DNA of 64,000 nt from JAKFWF01 sp031429105 (GTDB lineage: Bacteria; Pseudomonadota; Alphaproteobacteria; Rhizobiales; Hyphomicrobiaceae): contig JANOYV010000096.1 in the NCBI GenBank assembly GCA_031429105.1, positions 1 through 64,000 on the forward strand, written 5' to 3'. The notes under the pieces are model-generated. The model did not search any database. It worked only from the letters and a program-made list of their open reading frames with translations, and was not told the DNA's origin. Shown here piece after piece: positions 15,856 to 24,131 of this stretch. Each line of letters begins with the position of its first letter. Positions within the stretch are counted from its first letter, which is position 1. The position numbers and the translations under genes are program-made.

Positions 15856-16414
15856 TTTCTTTCGTTGTCAGGCCACCGATGCGGGGAGCGGGGCGACCGC
15901 TGTCAGTTACCACAATGGCAACAAGGATTTCACCAGCGCGTGGGGCATCGGCAATGCGCACTTCCATCGCATCGAAGTGGCTGCGGACGTATGCTGCATC
16001 TTTATGGCCGAGCGGCACATCGATGGTTGTGCCCATGCCACCCATCTTCTTGGCGGACGGTATAAGCGCTGCGCCCTTTTCCAACACGACGCGTACGGGC
16101 GTGCCCAACTTGGGATGCAAAATAGCGGCTGCATGTTCCAATTCGCCACCCTCGCCAACAATAGCAGCCTTGCCGTAACTCTCGGCTTTCGCACCCTCGA
16201 TCCCCAGGGCGGCAACGGCGCGGTTAGTCAACAACGCACCGAGTTCGACGCCGATTTCGACGAGTTCGTTCAGGTCCGCCACGTGCCGACCGGCAAATGG
16301 ATTAGCAATCACGGCGACGGCCGCAGCCTTCCGGGTTACCGGCGCGACAGACGCTCCACCTTCTCGGTGTGTTTCCTCGACGGTCACGACAATCTTGCGG
16401 ATCACGGCAGGCAT
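15830..16414 (-). CDS. PF06684 'amino acid synthesis' family protein, copy 2
   Basis: A 194-residue protein of the AA_synth (DUF1185) family. Conserved stretches are VIANPFAGRHV, SYGKAAIVGEGGELEHAAA and the later DVPLGHKDAAYVRSHFDAMEV. The family name is historical and no reaction is established for it. A paralogue lies at 21224-21802 in the same operon; the two are about 40% alike by eye. Copy 2 is the last gene of the operon, 9 bases after LivF. The GK, E and H residues in the central motif could form an active site, which would fit a role on a cyclic amide or enamine in the inferred pathway, but this is a guess. Confidence 0.8.
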   Translation of the reverse strand: MPAVIRKIVVTVEETHREGGASVAPVTRKAAAVAVIANPFAGRHVADLNELVEIGVELGALLTNRAVAALGIEGAKAESYGKAAIVGEGGELEHAAAILHPKLGTPVRVVLEKGAALIPSAKKMGGMGTTIDVPLGHKDAAYVRSHFDAMEVRIADAPRAGEILVAIVVTDSGRPAPRIGGLTTKEIKGVDGLR

Positions 16415-16423
16415 GGGCAGCTC

Positions 16424-17128
16424 CTAAACGGATAAGTATTTTTCACCGATGCTCGTGTCGGCATCGAGTGCTGCAAGCGTGCCATCAAACACGACATGCC
16501 CCCGTTCCAACACCACCGCGCGATCTGCGATGCTGCGGGCAAAGTGCAAATTCTGTTCTGACAGAATGATTGCAACGCCACGCTTCTTCAAGGCTTGCAC
16601 CGCAATCTCGATGGCATCGACAATGACCGGCGCTAAGCCTTCCGACGGTTCATCCAGGAGAATCAACTGCGGATTGCCCATCAGGGTGCGCGCAATCGTC
16701 AGCATCTGTTGCTCGCCACCCGACATTTGTCCGCCGGGCCGATCGCGCATTGCACCGAGATTTGGAAACAGCGTGAATAATTCATCGGTCGTCCATGCAC
16801 GGCCATTGCGAGCAGGCAAACGCCCAACCTCAAGATTTTCCATCACGTTAAGGTCGGTGAAAACGCGGCGATCCTCCGGCACATAACCGATCCCCAGTCG
16901 CGCAATAGAATGGGTTGCAAGACCAAGGATCGACTGACTGACAAAGCTCAGCCGCCCCTCGATGCGGGGCACCATGTGCATGACCGCTTTCATGGTCGTC
17001 GACTTGCCGGCACCGTTGCGACCCAGAAGGGCGACGACTTCCCCAGCTGCTACGCTAAAGCCAACGCCAAACAGGATTTGCGCCCCACCATACCATGCGC
17101 GCAGATCGCTGATTTCAAGCAAGGCCAT
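16424..17128 (-). CDS. Branched-chain-amino-acid-type ABC transporter, ATPase (LivF-like)
   Basis: A 234-residue ATPase of the LivF group: Walker A GRNGAGKST, signature MSGGEQQMLTIAR, Walker B LILLDEPSEGLAP, and a switch histidine replaced by a glutamine-asparagine stretch (SEQNLHF) as in LivF proteins. It powers import together with LivG and the fused permease. ATG 17128 lies 4 bases past the LivG stop; the frame extends upstream without homology. Substrate is not deducible from this gene; the operon suggests an aromatic heterocycle or derived acid. Confidence 0.92.
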   Translation of the reverse strand: MALLEISDLRAWYGGAQILFGVGFSVAAGEVVALLGRNGAGKSTTMKAVMHMVPRIEGRLSFVSQSILGLATHSIARLGIGYVPEDRRVFTDLNVMENLEVGRLPARNGRAWTTDELFTLFPNLGAMRDRPGGQMSGGEQQMLTIARTLMGNPQLILLDEPSEGLAPVIVDAIEIAVQALKKRGVAIILSEQNLHFARSIADRAVVLERGHVVFDGTLAALDADTSIGEKYLSV

Positions 17129-17132
17129 CGCG

Positions 17133-17888
17133 CTACGAGGCCTCCGCTTCGGCACGTGAGCCAAGATAGACGGCGCGCACCTCCGGATTGCTGCGTACCT
17201 CCGCTGACGTGCCAGATGCGATCAATCGGCCTCGGCTCATAACAAGAACGCGCGACGCATGACCGAACACCACGTCCATGTCGTGCTCGGTGAATAGTAC
17301 CGCCGTCTGCCGCTCCTTGGCTGTGCGAGCGGCAAGTTGCATCAACGCGTTACGTTCTTTTGGTGCCATGCCGGCACACGGCTCGTCCATCAGAAGAAGG
17401 CGCGGGGCGTTCGCGAGCGCAATGGCAAGCTCTAGGCGTTTGACATCGCCATAGGCCAGTTCGCCGCAACTACGAGAGCCCTGCTCGTTCATGCCAATGA
17501 GGTGCAGCAATTCCAACGCGCCCTTAGCCGCCTGAGCCCGACCTCGACGCAGAAACCCGAAGGAGCCAGACTTCGACATCAGCGCCACCTCGACGTTCTC
17601 GGCAACCGTCATCGATGCGAATGTCGCCGCGATCTGGAACGTGCGGCCGACACCACGACGCCACAGCGCCCTGGGACTGAGACCGGTAACTTCAAGCCCG
17701 TCGAGTTCGACGCGGCCTCCATCAGGCGTTATCTGCCCGTTGAGCATGTTGAATGTTGTCGTCTTGCCAGCGCCATTGGGCCCGATGAGAGCGACAAGTT
17801 CACCAGCGGCCACATCGAAGGTGACACCCCTGACGGCATGCACACCGCCATAAGACTTCGCCAGTTCGCGGACTTGGAGCACGCTCAT
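17133..17888 (-). CDS. Branched-chain-amino-acid-type ABC transporter, ATPase (LivG-like)
   Basis: A 251-residue ATPase of the LivG group: Walker A GPNGAGKTT, the long loop with VGRTFQIAATFASMTVAENV, signature-region AYGDVKRLELAIAL, Walker B LLLMDEPCAGMAP, and a C-terminal EVRSNPEVRAVYLG tail typical of LivG. The signature AYGDVKRL replaces the common SYGxQRRL form, as is frequent in this subgroup. ATG 17888 overlaps the permease stop codon by four bases. It acts in the cytoplasm bound to the LivHM fusion. Confidence 0.92.
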   Translation of the reverse strand: MSVLQVRELAKSYGGVHAVRGVTFDVAAGELVALIGPNGAGKTTTFNMLNGQITPDGGRVELDGLEVTGLSPRALWRRGVGRTFQIAATFASMTVAENVEVALMSKSGSFGFLRRGRAQAAKGALELLHLIGMNEQGSRSCGELAYGDVKRLELAIALANAPRLLLMDEPCAGMAPKERNALMQLAARTAKERQTAVLFTEHDMDVVFGHASRVLVMSRGRLIASGTSAEVRSNPEVRAVYLGSRAEAEAS

Positions 17889-19762
17889 GGGGTACGGCTC
17901 CGAAAGCTGGCCGAAAGCGCTCGCAGCGTGCCAACGATCCCCTCTGGAAACAAAACGGTAATGAGGATGATGGCAGCGCCCAGCACAGCCTGCCAATACG
18001 TCGTGCTGCGCACGATCCAGTCCTGCAGGCCGATAAAGACGGCAGCACCGACGACCGGGCCGATCAAAGTTTGCACGCCCCCCATCAACACCATCACCAG
18101 GCCATCCATCGAGCGCGGGATCGATAGGCTATCAGGTGACAGCGACCCTTTCGAAAACACAAAAAGTGCGCCAGCAAGCCCTGCAAACGCACCTGCAAGA
18201 GTAAATGCGATCCATTGAATGCGCCGCGCATCTATCCCTATGGCGTCGGCGCGCAACGTGGAATCACGCGCCGCCCGCAGGGCATATCCGAACGGCGAAT
18301 GGGCCAGTGACCAGACGGTCAAAATCGCTAATGATGCGATTGTGACGGCAAATAGATAGTAAGCTCTTTTCGAAGCCAGCCACGTCGGTGGCCAAACGCC
18401 GACCAGACCGTTCGACCCACCCGTCAGCGCATCCCATTGGAACGCAACCGCCCAAGTGATCTGGGCCAAGGCCAACGTCAACATCGCGAGCGATACGCCG
18501 GAGAGCCGCACACAGAGCCAACCGAACACCAGAGCAAGGACGCCGGCAAACCCAACGCCACCAACAATCGCCAGCACAAACGGCACACCGGCTTTCGCCA
18601 AGATCGCGGCTGCATAGGCACCCGCTCCGAAGTATGCCGCGTGCCCAAACGAGGCCATGCCGCCAACTCCCATCATTAGCCCAAGACTTGCTGCGAACAA
18701 CGCAAACAGCACAATGTCAGTCGCCAGAACCACCGTGAACTGATCGGCGAACAGGGGAACTGCCGCGAGGGCAGCTAGTACCGGACCAAGGTACTTCAGG
18801 TCGGACAGGCTCAACGGATCGAGCGGGGTTGCGGCAAGCGTTGTTTGGCGTTGGAGCGAAGGTTGCGATCCAAACAGGCCCCAGGGGCGCCAAATCAGCA
18901 CCACTGCCATGACGATAAATTCTGCCACGAGTGTCAGCTTGGAAAACGACAGCGTCAAGTCGCCGAGTTTTACGTCGCCAATGCCGATGCACCATGCTTT
19001 GACGACGCTGACGATGATCGCTGCCATATAAGCGCCTGGAATACTGCCGAGGCCACCTACGACCGTCACAACAAAAACATCCGCGATAATCGCAAGATCG
19101 AGCGTCAGGCTCGCTGGCTCGCGTGGCATCGATAGAGCGCCACCAAGACCCGCCAGAAATGAGCCCAGCGCGAATACGGTCGTAAATAGCACCGCCTGAT
19201 TGACACCCAGGGCTGCGGCCATTTCCCGATCCTGCGTCGCTGCCCTGACGATGGTGCCCCAACGCGTCCGGGTCAGCAGCGCCCACGTCAAGCCCAAGAA
19301 CAAAGGGCCGAGCGCAATTAATACAAGATCGTAGGTCGGCACCGAACGGCCAAGAATTGTGATCGCACCGGTGAAGCCAGCAGCCTTTGGGCCGAGAATA
19401 TCGTCTGGTCCCCAAAGGTAGAGAGTCGCATCCTTAATCACGAGAACAATGCCAAAAGTTGTGATCAGTTGCAGCAATTCGGGAGCTGAATAGATCCGCT
19501 TCAAGATGATGACTTCGATGGCAGCACCGACGACTGCAACCGTCAACGCCGCAAAAATTGCACCGCCCCAAAAGCCTAATGCGCCGCCGAACTTCTGCGC
19601 TAGCGTCGTCGCGATGTAGAGGCCCAACATGTAAAGCGAGCCATGCGCGAAATTGACGATCCGCGTGACGCCGAAAATCAGCGACAGCCCAAGTCCGACC
19701 AAAAACAGCAACGATGCGCTGGCCAGCCCATTCAACGTCTGGATGAGAAAGGAAGAGAGCAT
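17885..19762 (-). CDS. Fused LivH-LivM permease of a branched-chain-amino-acid-type ABC importer
   Basis: A 625-residue membrane protein made of two permease halves. The first (about 1-290) starts with LIQTLNGLASASLLFLVGLGLSLIFGVTRIVNFAHGS, the LivH form; the second (about 325-615) has the LivM pattern SLGLMMGVGGMASFGHAAYFGAGAY. Usually these are two genes; here one chain joins them with a linker around residues 295-325. About 16-18 hydrophobic segments are expected. It overlaps LivG by 4 bases. The binding-protein gene lies 211 bases upstream, behind a palindromic repeat. Confidence 0.92.
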   Translation of the reverse strand: MLSSFLIQTLNGLASASLLFLVGLGLSLIFGVTRIVNFAHGSLYMLGLYIATTLAQKFGGALGFWGGAIFAALTVAVVGAAIEVIILKRIYSAPELLQLITTFGIVLVIKDATLYLWGPDDILGPKAAGFTGAITILGRSVPTYDLVLIALGPLFLGLTWALLTRTRWGTIVRAATQDREMAAALGVNQAVLFTTVFALGSFLAGLGGALSMPREPASLTLDLAIIADVFVVTVVGGLGSIPGAYMAAIIVSVVKAWCIGIGDVKLGDLTLSFSKLTLVAEFIVMAVVLIWRPWGLFGSQPSLQRQTTLAATPLDPLSLSDLKYLGPVLAALAAVPLFADQFTVVLATDIVLFALFAASLGLMMGVGGMASFGHAAYFGAGAYAAAILAKAGVPFVLAIVGGVGFAGVLALVFGWLCVRLSGVSLAMLTLALAQITWAVAFQWDALTGGSNGLVGVWPPTWLASKRAYYLFAVTIASLAILTVWSLAHSPFGYALRAARDSTLRADAIGIDARRIQWIAFTLAGAFAGLAGALFVFSKGSLSPDSLSIPRSMDGLVMVLMGGVQTLIGPVVGAAVFIGLQDWIVRSTTYWQAVLGAAIILITVLFPEGIVGTLRALSASFRSRTP

Positions 19763-19838
19763 TGGTGCTTTGGCTGATAGAGTTGGAAGCTGCTCGGCGG
19801 ATTTCGTATTACGAGCGGCGCCACAAAGACCGCGTTAT

Positions 19839-19922
19839 CCCGGGGCTTGTCCCCGGGACCCATAGTGCAACGAGCTCCGAAACCGCGAATGTGGCTCCAT
19901 GGGTCCCGGCAATGAATGCCGG
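19839..19922. repeat. Palindromic intergenic repeat between binding protein and permease genes
   Basis: This 84-base element has nested inverted repeats: CCCGGGG (19839-19845) with CCCCGGG (19851-19857); GGGACCCAT (19855-19863) with ATGGGTCCC (19899-19907); and CCGGC (19906-19910) with GCCGG (19918-19922). It resembles the palindromic mosaic elements scattered between genes in many Hyphomicrobiales. Here it separates the binding-protein gene from the permease gene in one operon, where such hairpins can protect the upstream message from 3' decay. Confidence 0.7.
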
Positions 19923-19973
19923 GATGACAATTGTGGGTGAACTCACACCGCCAAGATCTTCATCTCGGGGTTC

Positions 19974-21173
19974 TCAATTCGCCGGACGGCGCGACTTCAC
20001 ATCGGCATCCGATGGCAGATGCTTTTCGCCAAGCTCATAGCGCCAGTCCGTCATTACGCCTTTTCTATCCTTGAGGCCAAGGCGGCCGACATAAGCGCCC
20101 ATGGTCGATTGGTTGTCCTGGGTCCGATACATAACCTTGCCGAACGGCGTTCCGACTTCGAGACCTGACATCGCATCAACAAGCTTCTCGGTGTCGGTGC
20201 CGCCAGCCTTCTTCAATGCAGCAGCAATTGTCTGGATTGCCGAGTAGCCGACCACCGAGCCAAGTTTCGGTGCTTCGTTGTACTTCGCCTTGTAAGCTTC
20301 GAAAAACACCTTGTGCTCAGCCGTTGCGATGTCAGCCGCCGGATAGCCGGTCACGTACCAGCCAACTGGCGTCTCATCCTTAAGTGGATCGAGGTATTCT
20401 GGTTCACCCGACAACAGGCTGAACACCGGCATATCCTTGAACAGGCCGCGCGTTTGGCCTTCGCGGACAAACTTCGCGAGGTCAGCGCCAAACGTCACGT
20501 TAAAGATTGCATCTGGCTTCGCATCGGCCAGCGCCTGAGCCACGGCACCGGCATCAATCTTACCGAGGGGCGACGCTTGCTCGACTACGAACTCAACATC
20601 AGGCTGGGCAGCCTTCATCAGCGTCTTGAACGACGCAATGGCTGACTGGCCGTACTCGTAGTTCGGATAAACCACCGCCCATTTCTTCTTCTTCAACTTA
20701 GCAGCATCGGCAACCAGCATCGATGTTTGCATGTAGGTCGAAGCGCGCAATCGGTAAGTATAGCGATGCCCGTTTTCCCAAACGATTTTGTCGGTCAGCG
20801 GCTCGGCCGCCACGAACAGCATTTTGCGCTGCTTGGCGAAGTCCGAGATCGCAAGCCCAATATGCGACAGGAACGAGCCGGTCAGCAGCACGACGTTTTC
20901 ACGGCTGACGAGTTCTTCGGCGACGCGCACGGCATCGCCCGGCGTCGCGTTATCATCGCGCGAGATCACTTCAAGCTTACGGCCACCGATGCCGCCTGCC
21001 TTGTTTATTTCTTCGACCGCCAGTTCCCAACCCTTCTTATATGGCTCGAGGAAAGCTGGTTGCGCCTTGTAGCTATTGATTTCGCCGATCTTAATCGCAT
21101 CCTGGGCCAGTGCGCCGGTCGCGGCGACCATAAGCGCTGCCAGACTGGTTGCCAGTGTCTTCAGGGTCTTCAT
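19974..21173 (-). CDS. ABC transporter substrate-binding protein (LivK-like, Peripl_BP_6)
   Basis: A 399-residue periplasmic receptor. A signal peptide (about 1-23, ending ALAQ) is followed by KIGEINSYKAQPAF and VEEINKAGGIGGRKLEVISRDDNATPGDAVRVAEELV, the pattern of the leucine/isoleucine/valine-binding-like group. Such proteins also bind aromatic acids and amides, so the family does not fix the ligand. The operon context (molybdenum hydroxylase, heterocycle-reductase-like protein) makes an aromatic N-heterocyclic acid a reasonable guess. It is followed by a palindromic repeat and the LivHM-LivG-LivF genes. Confidence 0.9.
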   Translation of the reverse strand: MKTLKTLATSLAALMVAATGALAQDAIKIGEINSYKAQPAFLEPYKKGWELAVEEINKAGGIGGRKLEVISRDDNATPGDAVRVAEELVSRENVVLLTGSFLSHIGLAISDFAKQRKMLFVAAEPLTDKIVWENGHRYTYRLRASTYMQTSMLVADAAKLKKKKWAVVYPNYEYGQSAIASFKTLMKAAQPDVEFVVEQASPLGKIDAGAVAQALADAKPDAIFNVTFGADLAKFVREGQTRGLFKDMPVFSLLSGEPEYLDPLKDETPVGWYVTGYPAADIATAEHKVFFEAYKAKYNEAPKLGSVVGYSAIQTIAAALKKAGGTDTEKLVDAMSGLEVGTPFGKVMYRTQDNQSTMGAYVGRLGLKDRKGVMTDWRYELGEKHLPSDADVKSRRPAN

Positions 21174-21223
21174 CGTGTGGCACTCCTTTATGTGACGGAT
21201 ACTTCGAAAACGTGACCGACCGG

Positions 21224-21802
21224 CTATCGCTGCCCGTCTTCGCCTTTGATTTGATGCGCTTCAAGACCGCCAGCGCGGGCATGAACGCGCGGCCCAGTAC
21301 CCATCGCGAGTACGAAGACGATCTCGTGATCCTTCGGCGCATCGTTCAAGCCAACCTCCATCGAGTCGAAGTGGCTGCGCACGTAGCTGGCGTGAATATG
21401 GTGCAGCGGCACGTCTACGCGGGCGCCAGCACCGGCGACCTTCTTAGTTGACGGTACAATCGCTTTCGAGCCGAGCACTTCGCGCATCGAAAAGCCGCCC
21501 GGCGCGTGCCACAGTGCGGAATGCTCGATCTCGCCGCCGAGGCCAACGATTGCGGACTTGCCGTAGGACTGAATGGCCTTGGGGCCACCGAGCGCGTCGG
21601 CCAATTCGCGTGCCATCGACACACCGAGGCTTTCGAGCGGTTTCATCCAAGGTTGGATGTCTTCGACGAAGCGTCCGGCGAAGGGATTCACAACCACTGC
21701 CAGGATCGCTCCACGTAATCGCGGCGTGGTCAGCGGCTTGCCACCATCGTGCCAAATCTTGTCGATCAGGAGCTGCGTTTTGCGAATTTGAACGTCACTC
21801 AT
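21224..21802 (-). CDS. PF06684 'amino acid synthesis' family protein, copy 1
   Basis: A 192-residue paralogue of the protein at 15830. It shares VVVNPFAGRFV, SYGKSAIVGLGGEIEHSA and DVPLHHIHASYVRSHFDSMEVGL. It lacks a signal peptide and should be cytoplasmic. No reaction is known for the family. Its place directly between UPF0280 and the binding protein, within a string of catabolic genes, argues for a step in the same pathway. The two copies may form a heteromer or act on successive intermediates. They differ mainly at the N terminus and in the region after the EH motif. Confidence 0.8.
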   Translation of the reverse strand: MSDVQIRKTQLLIDKIWHDGGKPLTTPRLRGAILAVVVNPFAGRFVEDIQPWMKPLESLGVSMARELADALGGPKAIQSYGKSAIVGLGGEIEHSALWHAPGGFSMREVLGSKAIVPSTKKVAGAGARVDVPLHHIHASYVRSHFDSMEVGLNDAPKDHEIVFVLAMGTGPRVHARAGGLEAHQIKGEDGQR

Positions 21803-21813
21803 TGGCGTCTCCC

Positions 21814-22698
21814 CTAGGTGGCTTTCAGACGAGCAGTCGGCAAACCAGCAACAGCCGTAGCACCTTGCAACTGAATGTAGGCTGCAACAATCAGCTTCTT
21901 TGCTAGAAATTCTTGAGCACGGCCAACCCCGTTGGCAATGGCTAGACTGCGTTGCGGGCTAGTGAGGCGGCCAACGCCAACGGTTACGGCTAAGTTGCCA
22001 AGATCGCTTTCGTCTTTGACCTCATGGGCCGGACGCCGCTGAACAGCGGAATCCTCAACGTTGACCGCGTTCGCGATCATCGTGGCTGCAGCGTCTGCTG
22101 CGGCGGCAGAGCGGGCGAGAACGGTAACCGCATCGGCGATGCCAAGCGATTGCGAGCGCCCCCGCCAACCCGATGTCGCGATGCCACCTATGCAGTCGGC
22201 ACGACCGATGATGATTTTGGCGTCAATGCCTGGTGCCGCAAGGTCGCCCACCACACCGACCGTAAACGCAGCGGTGTCTTTGAGGTAGATCGCGATATCG
22301 CCGCCATTATTGACGTAGACACGGTCGAAGCATGCAGCAGCACACATGACGGCCAAGACGTGGTCAGCCACGCTCCCCGCCACCGCCGCCATCGGCGTGA
22401 TGAATTGATCCCGGTACGGCCAGACGGCAGCACACATGCGGGTTGCAACAGGATCACTCAGACCATCCCTCCCTTCGTCGTCGATAGGGGAATGTAAGTA
22501 CGGTGCTGAGGTTACTGCCGCGCGCAAAAGCGGCAACTCGGACACCAGCCCTGGCAAAATCGACGGGAAGGCGTCTGCTGCGGCACGATAGGCGCGCTCG
22601 ATCTCGTTGGATGCACCGTCGGCGCCGATAATCAGGTCAATTGGGCCATGCTGCAGGTGAAGCCGATTTTGACTTAGGAGACGCGCGGTTGCTGTCAT
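21814..22698 (-). CDS. UPF0280 family protein (ApbE-like fold)
   Basis: A 294-residue protein of UPF0280. The sequence has the hallmarks shared with ApbE flavin transferases: YVNNGGDIAIYL (compare the ApbE GGD region), then GGIATSGWRGRSQSLGIADAVTVLA, and SAAAADAAATMIANAV in the helix before the end. It lacks a lipoprotein signal. The biochemical role is not known; flavin binding or transfer is a family-level inference. It overlaps the gene upstream by four bases (ATGA) and is 11 bases before copy 1 of the PF06684 pair. Confidence 0.8.
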   Translation of the reverse strand: MTATARLLSQNRLHLQHGPIDLIIGADGASNEIERAYRAAADAFPSILPGLVSELPLLRAAVTSAPYLHSPIDDEGRDGLSDPVATRMCAAVWPYRDQFITPMAAVAGSVADHVLAVMCAAACFDRVYVNNGGDIAIYLKDTAAFTVGVVGDLAAPGIDAKIIIGRADCIGGIATSGWRGRSQSLGIADAVTVLARSAAAADAAATMIANAVNVEDSAVQRRPAHEVKDESDLGNLAVTVGVGRLTSPQRSLAIANGVGRAQEFLAKKLIVAAYIQLQGATAVAGLPTARLKAT

Positions 22699-24131
22699 TT
22701 ATCGCCCCCTCGCACTTGCACGACATCGGTGCGCGCCCGCACATCCGCAATGGGCACCACTTGCCCCATATGCCCGCCCATCGCCTCATAGTCCGAAAGC
22801 TTGAGCGTGAACTCAATTGGAAACACCAGTGCAGGCGTCGGCACATAGCCCGTGGACTTGTCGGGAAGTTTTGCCACATCGACCATCACCGTGATGCCCC
22901 CGCCAGGCCAAACATAGGCTGGCGCACCGCCGCAGGTCACGCGCGTCAGATGAGCTTTGACCGACTGCGTGAGCCTGACCGGGTTTTCCGTCACACCCGC
23001 ACGTAACGATCCGCCAGCACCACCCATGAAAAGAACAGTCGAGAGTGCCGGTTCACAGTTTTCGGCAATTCGCTCAACCAGTTTGACGATCGCTGGTGGG
23101 GCTTCGGCTGGCTGCGGTACAAGCGCGTCATCTAATACAAACCAGGCATAGTGCTCGCCGGTGGTCGAAACCATGAACAGGCGCAGTCCAGGCCAAGCAA
23201 GTTTCGCGTCGAACCCCTTGATGATCTCAAGCGGGTCTTTGAGATTAGTGCCGCCCCATCCGAGACCAGGCTCTGCGACCTTGAAGTAGCGCCCTGGCGT
23301 TGACTTGCGGCCACGAATTTTCAACCCTGAGGGCCGCACATCCAAAAGCTTGCCTGCCTGATGCTCGGTGAAAACTCCGGTGATGTGTTCGTCGACCACG
23401 ACGACTTCGTCGGCCAAGCCCAACCACTGCTTAGCGAAGATCCCAGTTACAGCCGATCCACATCCGACCCGCATTCGCGCTTCGATTGCACCATCGATGA
23501 TCGGCGCGCGGTTGGATTGCACGATCACGGTAGAGCCGCCATCGATCGAAAGTTCAACCGCCTCTTTGTTGCAAAGTTTCAACAACGCATCGCAGGTAGC
23601 ATTGCCCTCGGCCTTCGAACCACCGGTCAGGTGGTGCACGCCGCCGAGTGACAGCATCTGTGAGCCGTACTCATGGGTCGTGACGTGGCCGATCTGTTCG
23701 CCGCGGCACCGCACAGCCGCCGTCTCTGGCCCGATATAGCGGTCGGTATCGATCTTCACCTTGACGCCGCAGTAACTGAAAATGCCTTCGGTAACGACAG
23801 TGACGAAATCAACGCCGTCCACTTCCGATGACACGATGAACGGTGCTGGCTTATAGTCAGGATATGTTGTGGTGGCACCAATGCCAGTGACGAATACCTC
23901 CGGCCCGCGAATGATCGTGCCGTCCCAATCACGGCCCTGATCGAGAAAGCGCACAGCGTTGCGTCCGTCTTCGACGGCACGCTCGAGGAGGATGAGCGGA
24001 TCAGTGCGCACAAGCTTGCCATCGACGTTGCCGTAACGGTCGCACGCACCGAGCTTGCCGGGTCGGATGCGACACAACACAGGACATGCGTCGCAACGGA
24101 TCGGCTCGTCAGTCGTCGCTGGCTCGGTCAT
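22695..24131 (-). CDS. 6-hydroxynicotinate-reductase-like iron-sulphur protein
   Basis: A 478-residue protein resembling 6-hydroxynicotinate reductase of anaerobic nicotinate degraders. That enzyme reduces 6-hydroxynicotinate to 1,4,5,6-tetrahydro-6-oxonicotinate using ferredoxin. The N terminus has Cys13, Cys16, Cys20 and Cys30 (CDACPVLC then GAC), fit to hold a 4Fe-4S cluster. Further on are a glycine-rich GGVHHLTGGSKAEGN segment and conserved VIVQSNRAPI. It overlaps the neighbours on both sides by four bases (ATGA). Electrons would come from the operon's ferredoxin-NADP reductase type protein. The true substrate may be a different hydroxylated heterocycle. Confidence 0.75.
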   Translation of the reverse strand: MTEPATTDEPIRCDACPVLCRIRPGKLGACDRYGNVDGKLVRTDPLILLERAVEDGRNAVRFLDQGRDWDGTIIRGPEVFVTGIGATTTYPDYKPAPFIVSSEVDGVDFVTVVTEGIFSYCGVKVKIDTDRYIGPETAAVRCRGEQIGHVTTHEYGSQMLSLGGVHHLTGGSKAEGNATCDALLKLCNKEAVELSIDGGSTVIVQSNRAPIIDGAIEARMRVGCGSAVTGIFAKQWLGLADEVVVVDEHITGVFTEHQAGKLLDVRPSGLKIRGRKSTPGRYFKVAEPGLGWGGTNLKDPLEIIKGFDAKLAWPGLRLFMVSTTGEHYAWFVLDDALVPQPAEAPPAIVKLVERIAENCEPALSTVLFMGGAGGSLRAGVTENPVRLTQSVKAHLTRVTCGGAPAYVWPGGGITVMVDVAKLPDKSTGYVPTPALVFPIEFTLKLSDYEAMGGHMGQVVPIADVRARTDVVQVRGGDK

